DNA of 42,891 nucleotides from Roseovarius sp. UBA6217 (GCA_002421985.1 DISF01000037.1:36029-78919); one strand, 5' to 3'; shown: positions 34,639 through 42,084, counted from the stretch's first letter. Numbers and translations are program-made. The notes: a model not told the origin generated them from the letters alone.

Positions 34639-35811
34639 ATGAACGCCTACGTAACCCCCGTCGCGGGCAGCGATGCTGTTTTCGCGCACTCCCCCCTCGT
34701 CGATTTCATCCGCGCCAACGCGTTCGACCGCCCGACGCTGGTCGTATCGCGTGACATCGTGGCGCAGAATTACCGCGCGCTGAAATCCGGCCTTGGCCGC
34801 GCCGATATCCATTATGCCGTCAAGGCCAACCCGGCGCGCGAGGTGATCGAGGTGCTGATCGCCGAGGGCTGCCGGTTCGATGCCGCCTCGCGCGGCGAGA
34901 TCGAGCTTTGCCTCGGGCTTGGGGCGAAACCCGCGCATATCTCGTTCGGCAACACCGTGAAACGCGCCAGCGACATCGGTTTTGCCCATGCTGCCGGGAT
35001 CACGCTTTTCGCCGCCGATAGCGAGATGGAGCTTGAAAAGATCGCCCTCAACGCGCCCGGCGCGCAGGTCTATATCCGCCTTCTGGTGGGGGCCACGGGG
35101 GCGGACTGGCCGCTCAGCCGCAAGTTCGGCTGCGCGCCCGAGCGGGCCGTGGCGCTGATGGATCAGGCCGTCTCGCTCGGCCTGGCACCGGTGGGCCTGT
35201 CGTTTCACGTAGGCTCCCAGACGCGCCGCGCCGCCATGTGGCGCGAGACGCTGGACCGTGTGGCGCAGGTCTGGGCCGAGGCACGCGCCGCCGGTCACGC
35301 GCTCTCGCTCATCAATATCGGCGGTGGGTTTCCGGCATTTTATGGCGAGGCGATCGCCGCCCCCGAGAGCTATGCCCGCGAGATCATGGCAATGGTCGAG
35401 CCGCGCTTTCCCGGCGCGACCCGCATCATGGCGGAGCCGGGGCGCGGCATGGTAGCCGATGCCGGCATGATCGCCGCCGAGGTGCTGCTGGTCAGCCGCA
35501 AATCCGAAGATGACCTGTGCCGCTGGGTCTATCTCGATATCGGGCGCTTTTCGGGGCTGGCGGAGACCGAGGGCGAGGCGATCCGCTACCAGTTCCTGAC
35601 CGAGCGCGAGCACGAGGCAACGGGGCCATGCATCCTTGCCGGGCCGTCCTGCGACAGCGCCGATGTGCTCTACGAGAAGCGCCCCGTGGCCCTGCCGGTG
35701 GGCCTGCGCGCGGGCGACCGGATCATCATCCGAAGCTGCGGGGCCTATACGTCGAGCTATTCCTCGGTGGGCTTCAACGGCTTTCCGCCGCTGGATGTTG
35801 TGGTGATCTGA
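34639..35811 (+). CDS. Ornithine decarboxylase, fold type III (PLP-dependent)
   Basis: Makes putrescine from ornithine, the entry to polyamine synthesis. The 390-aa protein has the alanine racemase-like barrel with the PLP lysine in HYAVKANP near residue 64, the Gly-rich phosphate loop INIGGGFPAFYG, EPGRGMVADAG, and the C-terminal GPSCDSADVLYEK with the catalytic Cys. Some family members also accept lysine. I chose the ATG at 34639, 6 bases after GGAG, over the ATG at 34633. A strong hairpin follows the gene. Confidence 0.92.
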   Translation: MNAYVTPVAGSDAVFAHSPLVDFIRANAFDRPTLVVSRDIVAQNYRALKSGLGRADIHYAVKANPAREVIEVLIAEGCRFDAASRGEIELCLGLGAKPAHISFGNTVKRASDIGFAHAAGITLFAADSEMELEKIALNAPGAQVYIRLLVGATGADWPLSRKFGCAPERAVALMDQAVSLGLAPVGLSFHVGSQTRRAAMWRETLDRVAQVWAEARAAGHALSLINIGGGFPAFYGEAIAAPESYAREIMAMVEPRFPGATRIMAEPGRGMVADAGMIAAEVLLVSRKSEDDLCRWVYLDIGRFSGLAETEGEAIRYQFLTEREHEATGPCILAGPSCDSADVLYEKRPVALPVGLRAGDRIIIRSCGAYTSSYSSVGFNGFPPLDVVVI

Positions 35812-35825
35812 GGCATGATCCATCG

Positions 35826-35848
35826 CAGGGGGCGCCGCCTGCCCCCTG
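35826..35848 (+). terminator. Hairpin after the decarboxylase gene
   Basis: Perfect 8-bp stem CAGGGGGC / GCCCCCTG with a 7-base loop, starting 14 bases after the stop. No T run follows. It marks the end of the decarboxylase transcript and of the core-genome part of the window. Confidence 0.6.
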
Positions 35849-35902
35849 AGATGGCCAACACCCCCGCGCCGCATCAGGGCACCTGGTGTCATATGTCCGG
35901 CA

Positions 35903-36208
35903 TTACCTCACCACCATGACCGAGCAATCGGCATGGCGCACCACCCGCGCCGCGTTGGGGCCAAGCAGGAAATCGTGGAAATCGGGCTTGTGCGCGCCGA
36001 TCACGATGAGCGAGGCCCCATCTGCGCGGGCCACCCGGAGGATTTCCTCGTAGACGTTTCCGGTCACGACAACGTGGCGGATGCTGTCATTGGCCTCGGG
36101 GCCGAGTACCTCTGCCACCAGATCATTGAGCCGCCGCCGCGCCTCATGCTCGATCCTGGGGTGATACTCCTTGTTGAAATAGCTGCCCACCATGCTCATC
36201 CCGTAATC
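35903..36208 (-). pseudogene. Universal stress protein, 5'-truncated by an IS30 element
   Basis: C-terminal two thirds of a UspA-family protein. The remaining part reads DYGMSMVGSYFNKEYHPR, then VTGNVYEEILRVARADGASLIVIGAHKPDFHDFLLGPNAARVVRHADCSVMVVR, with the usual ending. Full-length relatives have about 140 residues; the N-terminal strand with the first nucleotide-binding residues is missing because homology stops at about 36208, where IS30 sequence begins. A 98-codon frame from an internal Met (36199) is open, but the protein would lack part of its fold. Confidence 0.8.
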
Positions 36209-37106
36209 GGCTCACAGGGCATAGGATGTTGCGATGGACAGACGATACAAGCACCTCAACGGCGAGGAACGTGGCGTAATTTTGGCGGAGCACCGACGCG
36301 GGGCGAGGCTGCGGGAGATCGGCGATCTTCTGGGCCGTGCGCCGAGCACGATCGGCCGGGAACTGCGGCGTGGCAGTCTGGGGGGGGAGCCGTCCCAGCC
36401 CTATTGCGCGCAGCGTGGCGGTGCCGGATATCGGGCGCGCCGCAAGCGCTGCGGACGGCGGCGCAAGCTTGCCCCCGGCGGCTGGCTGCATGACTTTGTG
36501 CGGGGAAAGCTGATCCACAAGCGCTGGTCTCCCGAGCAGATTGCGTGCAAGCTCAAGGTCATGCATCCCGACGATCCGACCCGGCTGATCAGCCACGAGA
36601 CGATCTATGCCGCGATCTACGCGCAGCCGAAGGGCGGGCTGAAAGCAGAGATGATCGCGGCGCTGCGCCAGCACAAGGCCAGCCGGGGTCTACGGCGCAC
36701 GACCCTGTCCGGTGGCTCTATCACCCCGGAATCATTACGGATTATCCATCGCCCCGAAGAAATCGAGGGTCGCCTGGTGCCCGGGCACTGGGAGGGCGAC
36801 CTGATCAAGGGGGCGTTCAACCGCTCGGCGGTAGGCACGGTGGTCGAGCGCAAGACCCGCTATCTCATTCTCAGCAAGATGCGCGGCTGCACCGCCGACG
36901 CGGCGCTGGAAGGCTTTACCCGGCAGATGAAACGCCTGCCCGCGGCGCTGCGCAAGAGCATGACCTACGACCGTGGCAGCGAGATGGCCTGCCACCCGGA
37001 ACTGGCGCGCCGGCTGAAGATCGACATCTGGTTTTGCGACCCGCACGCCCCCTGGCAGCGCGGCAGCAACGAGAACACCAACGGACTGCTGCGCCAGTTC
37101 TTCCCC
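36209..37106 (+). mobile_element. IS30 family insertion sequence, 3'-truncated
   Basis: The left end lies near 36209, where the universal stress gene stops matching. The transposase frame starts at 36234. Homology to IS30 transposases ends at GLLRQFFP (about 37106), where about 40 residues of transposase and the right terminal repeat should follow but an integrase gene fragment begins instead. No right inverted repeat and no target duplication can therefore be seen, and the element cannot transpose as a unit. Confidence 0.75.
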
Positions 37107-37295
37107 TGCCGATGGATCAGCCTTTCCTCGCCACGGCATACGGCCAACCCCGATCGGCCGATGGACTTGGAAACGCTATGCGCGATTGGTGCGACAAGGC
37201 GGGGCTGGCAACGTGTTCGTCGCATGGCCTGCGCAAAGCCTGCGCGCGGCGTCTGGCAGAGGCGGGGGCGTCGGCACACGAAATCATGTCTGTAA
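36234..37295 (+). pseudogene. IS30 transposase, C-terminus replaced
   Basis: The N-terminal helix-turn-helix part has YKHLNGEERGVILAEHRRGARLREIGDLLGRAPSTIGRELRR. The DDE catalytic core is retained: Asp in GHWEGDLIKG (about 188), Asp in YDRGSEMA (about 246) and Glu in GSNENTNGLLRQFF (about 279). After residue 291 the frame runs out of frame into integrase DNA for about 60 codons of nonsense and stops at 37295. The normal C-terminal helix is missing, so activity is doubtful though all three acidic residues remain. Confidence 0.8.
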
Positions 37296-37474
37296 CTGGC
37301 CACAAGACGCTGGCCGAAGTGCAGCGATACACGAAAACCGCGACCCGCGAGGGGCTGGCCGACTCTGCCATGGGAAAGCTGATGGCGCGTCCAAACAGGG
37401 AACAAACCGTTGTGAACCTGCCCGAGAGGTTCGCCTCAAATAACCCTCAAGCCATTGAAAAAAAGGGAAAATAA
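37109..37474 (+). pseudogene. Tyrosine recombinase (integrase), C-terminal fragment
   Basis: About 121 codons of the catalytic domain of a phage-type integrase, in a frame different from that of the transposase. It starts at QPFLATAYGQPRSADGLGNAMRDWCDKAG and keeps SSHGLRKACARRLAEAGAS (His-x-x-Arg), MSVTGHKTLAEVQRYTK (His and the catalytic Tyr) and a basic C-terminal tail. The first catalytic Arg and the DNA-binding N-terminal domains, about 280 residues, are missing. Related integrases have about 400 residues. The stop is 9 bases before the att-like core. Confidence 0.85.
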
Positions 37475-37483
37475 CATGGAGGT

Positions 37484-37502
37484 TGGTAGGCCCGGAGGAT
37501 TC
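37484..37502 (-). other. Candidate attachment-site core (tRNA 3'-end-like)
   Basis: On the minus strand this is GAATCCTCCGGGCCTACCA, which looks like the last part of a tRNA gene: end of the T loop, T-stem and acceptor strand plus CCA. No tRNA body is present around it. Its place just after an integrase gene is where such cores usually are. No second copy lies in the window. Confidence 0.55.
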
Positions 37503-37536
37503 CACAGCCCATTGATTCAACTCGAAAAAGTGCCGG

Positions 37537-37632
37537 ATACCAACAAAAATACCAACAAAATCTGCGATTTTTACCGGGTTCGTCCGAGTGTTGCGATACC
37601 AACACATAGTCGCCGTGTTGGTATCGCGCAAC
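37537..37632. repeat. ATACCAACA direct repeats and a large inverted repeat
   Basis: ATACCAACAAAA is repeated twice in perfect tandem at 37537-37560. ATACCAACAC occurs again at 37596-37605 and inverted at 37615-37624. The last two are the arms of a hairpin GTTGCGATACCAACAC (37590-37605) / (37615-37632), with a 2-base bulge. The set may be integrase arm sites next to the att core, an operator, or the terminator of the head operon. Confidence 0.6.
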
Positions 37633-37637
37633 TCACA

Positions 37638-37967
37638 TCAGAAGCCCGAAAGCCGAACCTTGATCGAGGCAACACCGGCCCCGGCCGCTTCCACGGCAAC
37701 GCCGATCTTGGTATTCCCGGACGCGGTGACGGTTGCCAGCTTGGACGTGCTGTTCCAGTAGATCGCCACGCCCAGGGTGGCAACATCCGCGCCAACCTTG
37801 GGCAGTTCCCAGACGCCGGAAGTCGACACGTCGACCGATGCGCCGGAAGCCGCGTCACCTTGGGCAATGCCGATGATTGCGCCCGCGATGACCACGCCGC
37901 CCGATGCAACCGCCGCGGGGGCTGGGATGGTCACAGTATCGCCCGCCTGAATGAAGTTCTTCGCCAT
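37638..37967 (-). CDS. DUF2190 family phage protein (capsid decoration/cement-like)
   Basis: A 109-aa protein of the DUF2190 family, usually found right after the major capsid gene and thought to be a capsid decoration or fibre protein. MAKNFIQAGDTVTIPAPAAVASGGVVIAGAIIGIAQGDAASGASVDVSTSGVWELPKVGAD is the typical pattern, followed by AIYWNS and a Gly/Ala-rich strand region. The start follows AAAGG by 9 bases and the gpW-like stop by 1 base. Last gene of the head operon. Confidence 0.88.
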   Translation of the reverse strand: MAKNFIQAGDTVTIPAPAAVASGGVVIAGAIIGIAQGDAASGASVDVSTSGVWELPKVGADVATLGVAIYWNSTSKLATVTASGNTKIGVAVEAAGAGVASIKVRLSGF

Positions 37968-37968
37968 G

Positions 37969-38187
37969 TCAGAGACCTTTCGAGGTGTTGAAAGTGATCG
38001 AGGTGGACGGGCTGTTGCCGCCCGCCCGCCGAATTTCGGTGTCGAGAGAGGAAAGCGCGGCTGCCAGTTCGGCATGGCTGCGATACCGGACGGACTCGCC
38101 GCTGGAGTCCGTCACCATCAGGACACCAGAAAACTTGGCGTCCATCAGGCGTTCGCGCCACTCTTGGAGTTGGGCGAGGGTTGCCAT
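37969..38187 (-). CDS. gpW-like phage head-tail joining protein
   Basis: A 72-aa protein resembling lambda gpW, which plugs the portal and prepares the head for tail joining. LAQLQEWRERLMDAKFSGVLMVTDSSGESVRYRSHAELAAALSSLDTEIRRAGG has the helix-hairpin-helix pattern of the family. Its ATG shares one base with the capsid stop (TAATG). In lambda the W gene precedes the portal gene; here it comes after the capsid gene. Confidence 0.8.
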   Translation of the reverse strand: MATLAQLQEWRERLMDAKFSGVLMVTDSSGESVRYRSHAELAAALSSLDTEIRRAGGNSPSTSITFNTSKGL

Positions 38188-39929
38188 TACGCCCCCGCGT
38201 TCCGATACGCGCCCCGGTGATCCGTCGCGCCCGCGCCGAAGTCGAGGGTGACGCGGAATTCCCGGCCCAGCACTTCCCAGCCGTCGCGGCTGGACAGTTG
38301 CGGCCCTTGCGCGCTGGACAGGTAGGCATATTCCAGCACGGGGGCGGTGGACGGGTCACCGAACAGATACCAGCCGTTGCCGGTCAGGCGCGGTTCCACC
38401 AGCAGCGACAGCTTGCCGCCGAAGGGGTTCACGTCTGCGGTGGTGTTCGGCTGGATCGAGGCCAACAACTTTTCGGCTGCCAGTTCCAGCGACGGGCTGA
38501 CCAGCAGGAAGCGCGGAACCACGTTCACCGGGGTTTTGCCGTCCTGCATTTTCTGGGTGCGCATCGCCTGCCGGGCTTCATCCAAAGCGAGAATGTCCAG
38601 GATAGCCCCAGAGGCAGCAAGGTTGCCGTGATCGGCATGGAACAGCGCCTTGCCGTCGCCCATCGTGACGCCCGCGCCCGCGTTCGCGGTCAACAACGCC
38701 AGAAGCTGCGCGGCTTCGGTTTCCGCCGCTGCCTGGCCCATCATTTCGCCCCAGCGGGCAAAGGCCCCCAGATCGTCATTGATGATCGCCTTGCGCGACA
38801 GGCTGAAAATGCCGCCGAAGGTTTCGAGGCTGTAGCCTTCCTTGGCTTCGGCCGTGGAAAGCGCCTTGATCTCGCCCGCTTCGGTCACCTTTTCCAGTTT
38901 GGTGAAGTTGCCCACCTTGAGCGTGGACAGTGGCCGGAAGTCGGCTGCCGTGCGCTGCCGCGCCAGTTGCTTCACCGGGCTTTCGGCGCGCTTGTAGGCA
39001 TCGGCCAAGACGCGATTGCCCGCGCCGGTCAGCAGTTCCGGGAAGTCGGAAACCGTGTGCATGGCGCGTTGCAGCAGTTCTTCCCGGCCCATCATCGCCA
39101 CGCCAACCGTGCCGCTGCGGGACAGGGCATCGCGGGCATAATCGGCAAGGCCCATCTGCATGAAGGGGCGCGCCGCGTCGGTCGGGGCGGTGCCCATCAT
39201 CCGGGCAGAAAGGGCTTCCACCTGCCGGGCTTGGACTGCGGCCGGGTCATCGCCGGAAGCGCCCACGGTAGCGGTGCGGATCGGCGCGGCCGAACGCTGC
39301 GCCATCGCTTCAAAGGCCGCGCTGCGGGCTGCGGTCACATCCGCGCCGGAGTCGATCTGGGAATCTGCCCATGCCGAGTCCAAGCCAGCCGTGGTGGCGA
39401 TGCTGCGGATTGCGGCGCGGGTTTCGAGGGTTGCCGCGTCGGGCGCGGTGGTCACGTCTTGGGGCAAGGTAGCACTCCTGATAAGGGCTTGGGGGTCTGC
39501 GGGAATGGCGACAAGCGAGGCTTCCACCAGTTCCCAGGCGGTGGCGGTTCGGACGCGCTGCCCGGTGGCATCGGAAGAGTCCTGCCACTTGGTCACGCGA
39601 TAGCCGATGCTGACTCCGGTCACGTCGCCGCGTTCGATTGCGGCAAGGGCTGCGGGGTCGGAAATGCGAAGGGTCGCCACGATCTGCCCGGCTTCAAACC
39701 GGACATTCTCCACGCGGCCCTTCACGTCTTGGATTGAGGCTTGCCGATGCGAGTCGAGAACCGGCAGGCGCGGCGCGATGGTCACGGCTGCGGGGGCGAT
39801 TGAGAGGCGTTCGACATAGCCCACGCGCTTGACCGGCGCGCCAGTGGACAGGACCACGTCGACGGTGCCGTCATCGCGGTTCAGCGTGGCGGGTGCGATG
39901 GTCGCAGCCCGCGATTCAAGGATGGTCAT
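38187..39929 (-). CDS. Prohead protease / major capsid protein fusion
   Basis: One 580-aa polypeptide with two parts. Residues 1 to about 170 form an HK97-type prohead protease: LPVLDSHRQASIQDVKG with the catalytic His61, and ERGDVTGVSIGYRV with Ser107. After a linker of about 90 Ala- and Thr-rich residues, residues 260-580 form an HK97-fold or Mu-type major capsid protein (DYARDALSRSG, LKVGNFTKLEKVTEAGEIKALSTAEAKEGYSLETFGGIFSLSRKAIINDDLGAF, ADHGNLA). The protease would have to cut itself free during head maturation. Start at the ATG overlapping the preceding small gene. Confidence 0.88.
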   Translation of the reverse strand: MTILESRAATIAPATLNRDDGTVDVVLSTGAPVKRVGYVERLSIAPAAVTIAPRLPVLDSHRQASIQDVKGRVENVRFEAGQIVATLRISDPAALAAIERGDVTGVSIGYRVTKWQDSSDATGQRVRTATAWELVEASLVAIPADPQALIRSATLPQDVTTAPDAATLETRAAIRSIATTAGLDSAWADSQIDSGADVTAARSAAFEAMAQRSAAPIRTATVGASGDDPAAVQARQVEALSARMMGTAPTDAARPFMQMGLADYARDALSRSGTVGVAMMGREELLQRAMHTVSDFPELLTGAGNRVLADAYKRAESPVKQLARQRTAADFRPLSTLKVGNFTKLEKVTEAGEIKALSTAEAKEGYSLETFGGIFSLSRKAIINDDLGAFARWGEMMGQAAAETEAAQLLALLTANAGAGVTMGDGKALFHADHGNLAASGAILDILALDEARQAMRTQKMQDGKTPVNVVPRFLLVSPSLELAAEKLLASIQPNTTADVNPFGGKLSLLVEPRLTGNGWYLFGDPSTAPVLEYAYLSSAQGPQLSSRDGWEVLGREFRVTLDFGAGATDHRGAYRNAGA

Positions 39930-40081
39930 TCGTCGCCAGCTTCCTTCTGCGGTTGGGGCGTGGCGGCGCGGGGGTTGGGGGTTTCCCAAGGGGCGGGGTG
40001 CAGGGTTACCGGCCTGTCAGATTCATTCGACAGGGCACGAGACCAGCCTTTGCGCCATTGGGTTTTCGGGGTGACGTTCAT
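39926..40081 (-). CDS. 51-aa protein with a tail duplicated from the portal
   Basis: An open frame exactly bridging portal and capsid genes. Its ATG overlaps the portal stop (ATGA) and its TGA overlaps the capsid start (ATGA). The product starts MNVTPKTQWRKGWSRALSNE and ends PRAATPQPQKEAGDE; the portal ends PRAATPEPKKDVGDE. The matching DNA (39926-39973 and 40078-40125) shows a duplication of the 3' end of the portal gene. I do not recognise the first 35 residues. The perfect coupling on both sides suggests it is translated. Confidence 0.65.
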   Translation of the reverse strand: MNVTPKTQWRKGWSRALSNESDRPVTLHPAPWETPNPRAATPQPQKEAGDE

Positions 40082-41487
40082 TCGTCGCCAACGTCCTTTT
40101 TCGGTTCGGGCGTGGCGGCGCGGGGGGTGAAGTTCAGTTGCAGCCGGGCTTCGCGTTCCCGATCTGCGGCAATCTCGGCATCAAGGGTTTCAATGTCGAA
40201 ACCGCGTTCCGCAACCGCCTGGCGGCGCGACATAAGCCCGGCTTCCAAGGCATCGCGGATCGCCGCAACGTCCTTGGCCGGATCAATCCACGGCATCGGC
40301 GGGGGATAGTGTTCAGCGGCAAGCCAAAGGGGCGCGGCTGCCTCAAAATCGACTGCGGGCAGATCGCCGCGCAAGATCAGGGCAGAAACCGCCCGTTCCC
40401 AGATCGGCCCGCAAAGCTGGGGAATGATCGTGCCGAATTGAATCTGTTCCAGCTTCTGCCGGAATGCCACCATGCCAGCGCGCAAGCTGCCATAATTCGC
40501 TTCCCGCAGATCGCCGCTGACCAGATGCGCCGGAACGCCCAAGCCTGCCGCAATGGCGCGGATTTGGTGCGCCACGAATTCGGCCGTTTGCTGCGCCTGT
40601 TGCGGGGTTGAAAAGCGAATGTCGAAACCGGAAGGCAGGCGCTGCAAGACGCCCGGTTCAAGGCCACGGGTCAGGATGCCCGACTCGTCGCTGGCATCGA
40701 ACGGTTCGCCGGTGCCGTTTTGGTCGACAAGGAAGCCCGCGAACATGGCGGCAGTCTTGACGCCAACCGCAAGGGCATCTTCCAGTTGATCGAGTTCCGA
40801 GAGGCGCAGAAGAACCGGGGCAAGCCAAGAGACGCCGCGAACCTGCCCGGCCCCAAGCGGGTGCATGAGGTGCAGCATATCTTCGGCGGGAATGCGGATG
40901 GTGCCATAGGTCGAGGCGAAAACCTCAGTCGGGCGCGCTTTCAGGACGTGATAGGCCACGCGCTGCCCGGCCGCGTTGAATTCGATCCCCGCCACAACGT
41001 AACCGCCGTTCGGCAGGTCGCGCGTATCGGCTTCATCCACCATTTCAGCGGGCAGAAGCCGCAGCCGCAGCCCATTGGCGCGGGTTTCCATGTGCAGGAA
41101 GGCTTCCCCGTCGACGATCATCGCCCGGACAGCCGCAGCCTGTATTCCGAATAGATCGGTTCGCCCTTCCGCGTCTGCCCGCTTGGCCCATGTGCCGAAG
41201 GCCGCGCCGATGCTGGCACGGCTGCCCGCGTCGGGATGCTGCGAGGCCGGTCTGATGCCAAAGCCCACCAACCCGGAAACCAGCGCCGAAACGCCATTCG
41301 CAGCCCACGGGTTATTCGCCACGAAATAGCGCGCCCGACTGCGGATAGGGGCAGAAGCTGCCAGCGTTTCCGGCCCGGTGCGACCGAAGGAAGGCGCAGA
41401 TGACCAGCGCCGCCCGCCTGCCGCGCCGTCAAAGCGCCGGGTGTTCAGCGGTTCGGCCTTGCGCTTGAACAGATCGAGAATGCCCAT
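40078..41487 (-). CDS. Phage portal protein, lambda family
   Basis: A 469-aa portal protein, the ring at one vertex of the head through which DNA enters and leaves. MGILDLFKRKAEPL is a usual start. RSRARYFVANNPWAANGVSALVSGLVGFGIRP, DLFGIQAAAVRAMIVDGEAFLHMETR, and VPAHLVSGDLREANYGSLRAGMVAFRQKLEQIQFGTIIPQLCGPIWERAV are characteristic of the lambda group. It starts 3 bases after the upstream gene. A terminase gene, which normally precedes it, is not there. Confidence 0.93.
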   Translation of the reverse strand: MGILDLFKRKAEPLNTRRFDGAAGGRRWSSAPSFGRTGPETLAASAPIRSRARYFVANNPWAANGVSALVSGLVGFGIRPASQHPDAGSRASIGAAFGTWAKRADAEGRTDLFGIQAAAVRAMIVDGEAFLHMETRANGLRLRLLPAEMVDEADTRDLPNGGYVVAGIEFNAAGQRVAYHVLKARPTEVFASTYGTIRIPAEDMLHLMHPLGAGQVRGVSWLAPVLLRLSELDQLEDALAVGVKTAAMFAGFLVDQNGTGEPFDASDESGILTRGLEPGVLQRLPSGFDIRFSTPQQAQQTAEFVAHQIRAIAAGLGVPAHLVSGDLREANYGSLRAGMVAFRQKLEQIQFGTIIPQLCGPIWERAVSALILRGDLPAVDFEAAAPLWLAAEHYPPPMPWIDPAKDVAAIRDALEAGLMSRRQAVAERGFDIETLDAEIAADREREARLQLNFTPRAATPEPKKDVGDE

Positions 41488-41490
41488 GTG

Positions 41491-42003
41491 TCAGGACTCC
41501 AGAAGCGGGCGGATCAGTTCGGACGCCGGAACAACCGAAGTCATCATGTGAGTGCCGCTGAATTGCGTCGACCAGCGGCCATCCGAAACCAGTTCCCGGA
41601 CGCTGCATTCCCCCAACGAGTCCGAACCGTCTTTGAAGAATGAAGGCGACACGATCCGTTCGCCCTGCATCCCGCGAACAAAGCGGATCAGGATAATCAA
41701 GCTTTCCCCGGCTGCGGTGCCATCGGCCATCATTTGAAGCGCGGTGCCCCGCTCATACCGCCTGTTCAGCATGTCGCTGACCAGTGCCAGTTCGGCCGTC
41801 GACAGCCCACAATCAAACATCGCCATGAGAAGGCGCGCCCGGATCAGTTCCAGGGCGGGATAGTCGGCAGGCGAGTTGCGGGAACGGCCGCTTTCGCCCT
41901 GCAACAGCCCTTTGAACAGGGGGTTGCGCAGGCGGATATGGATTTCATCCGCGTCCCGGCTTTCCAGGGCTGCCAGCCGATCAGCGATTTCAGAAAGGCG
42001 CAT
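41491..42003 (-). CDS. Unrecognised 170-aa protein, first gene of the head operon
   Basis: I do not recognise this protein. It starts MRLSEIADRLAALESRDADEIHIRLRNPLFKGLLQ and is mostly helical in its first 100 residues, followed by a likely strand-rich C-terminal half ending ASELIRPLLES. It lies where terminase genes would be expected but has no Walker motif or nuclease motif and is far too short for a large terminase. It could be a regulator, given its place next to a divergent promoter. GGAG precedes the ATG, and the portal gene starts 3 bases after its stop. Confidence 0.75.
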   Translation of the reverse strand: MRLSEIADRLAALESRDADEIHIRLRNPLFKGLLQGESGRSRNSPADYPALELIRARLLMAMFDCGLSTAELALVSDMLNRRYERGTALQMMADGTAAGESLIILIRFVRGMQGERIVSPSFFKDGSDSLGECSVRELVSDGRWSTQFSGTHMMTSVVPASELIRPLLES

Positions 42004-42032
42004 GGGCCGGACTCCAAGTCTTGTTGCCGTAT

Positions 42033-42084
42033 AGTGTAGCATGGAAATTGGATAGTTGCAAGTCAAAATCCACTATGCTAAACA
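42033..42084. promoter_or_regulatory. Divergent promoter pair sharing a palindromic TTGCAA
   Basis: TTGCAA at 42056-42061 is its own reverse complement. On the minus strand a 17-base spacer leads to TACACT (plus 42033-42038), a good promoter for the head operon. On the plus strand a 17-base spacer leads to TAAACA (42079-42084), a weaker promoter toward the small genes. Imperfect inverted sequences TAGCATGG and CCACTATGCTA flank the shared box. Confidence 0.5.

Noticed and set aside
37107..37295. C-terminal 60 codons of the IS30 transposase frame as a genuine domain
   Set aside because: They translate integrase DNA out of frame and show no similarity to the end of IS30 transposases.
37690..42003. 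Gene transfer agent cluster
   Set aside because: Roseobacter GTAs have a terminase, a portal, separate protease and capsid genes and tail genes in a fixed order; here gene order, the protease-capsid fusion and the integrase and att context do not fit.
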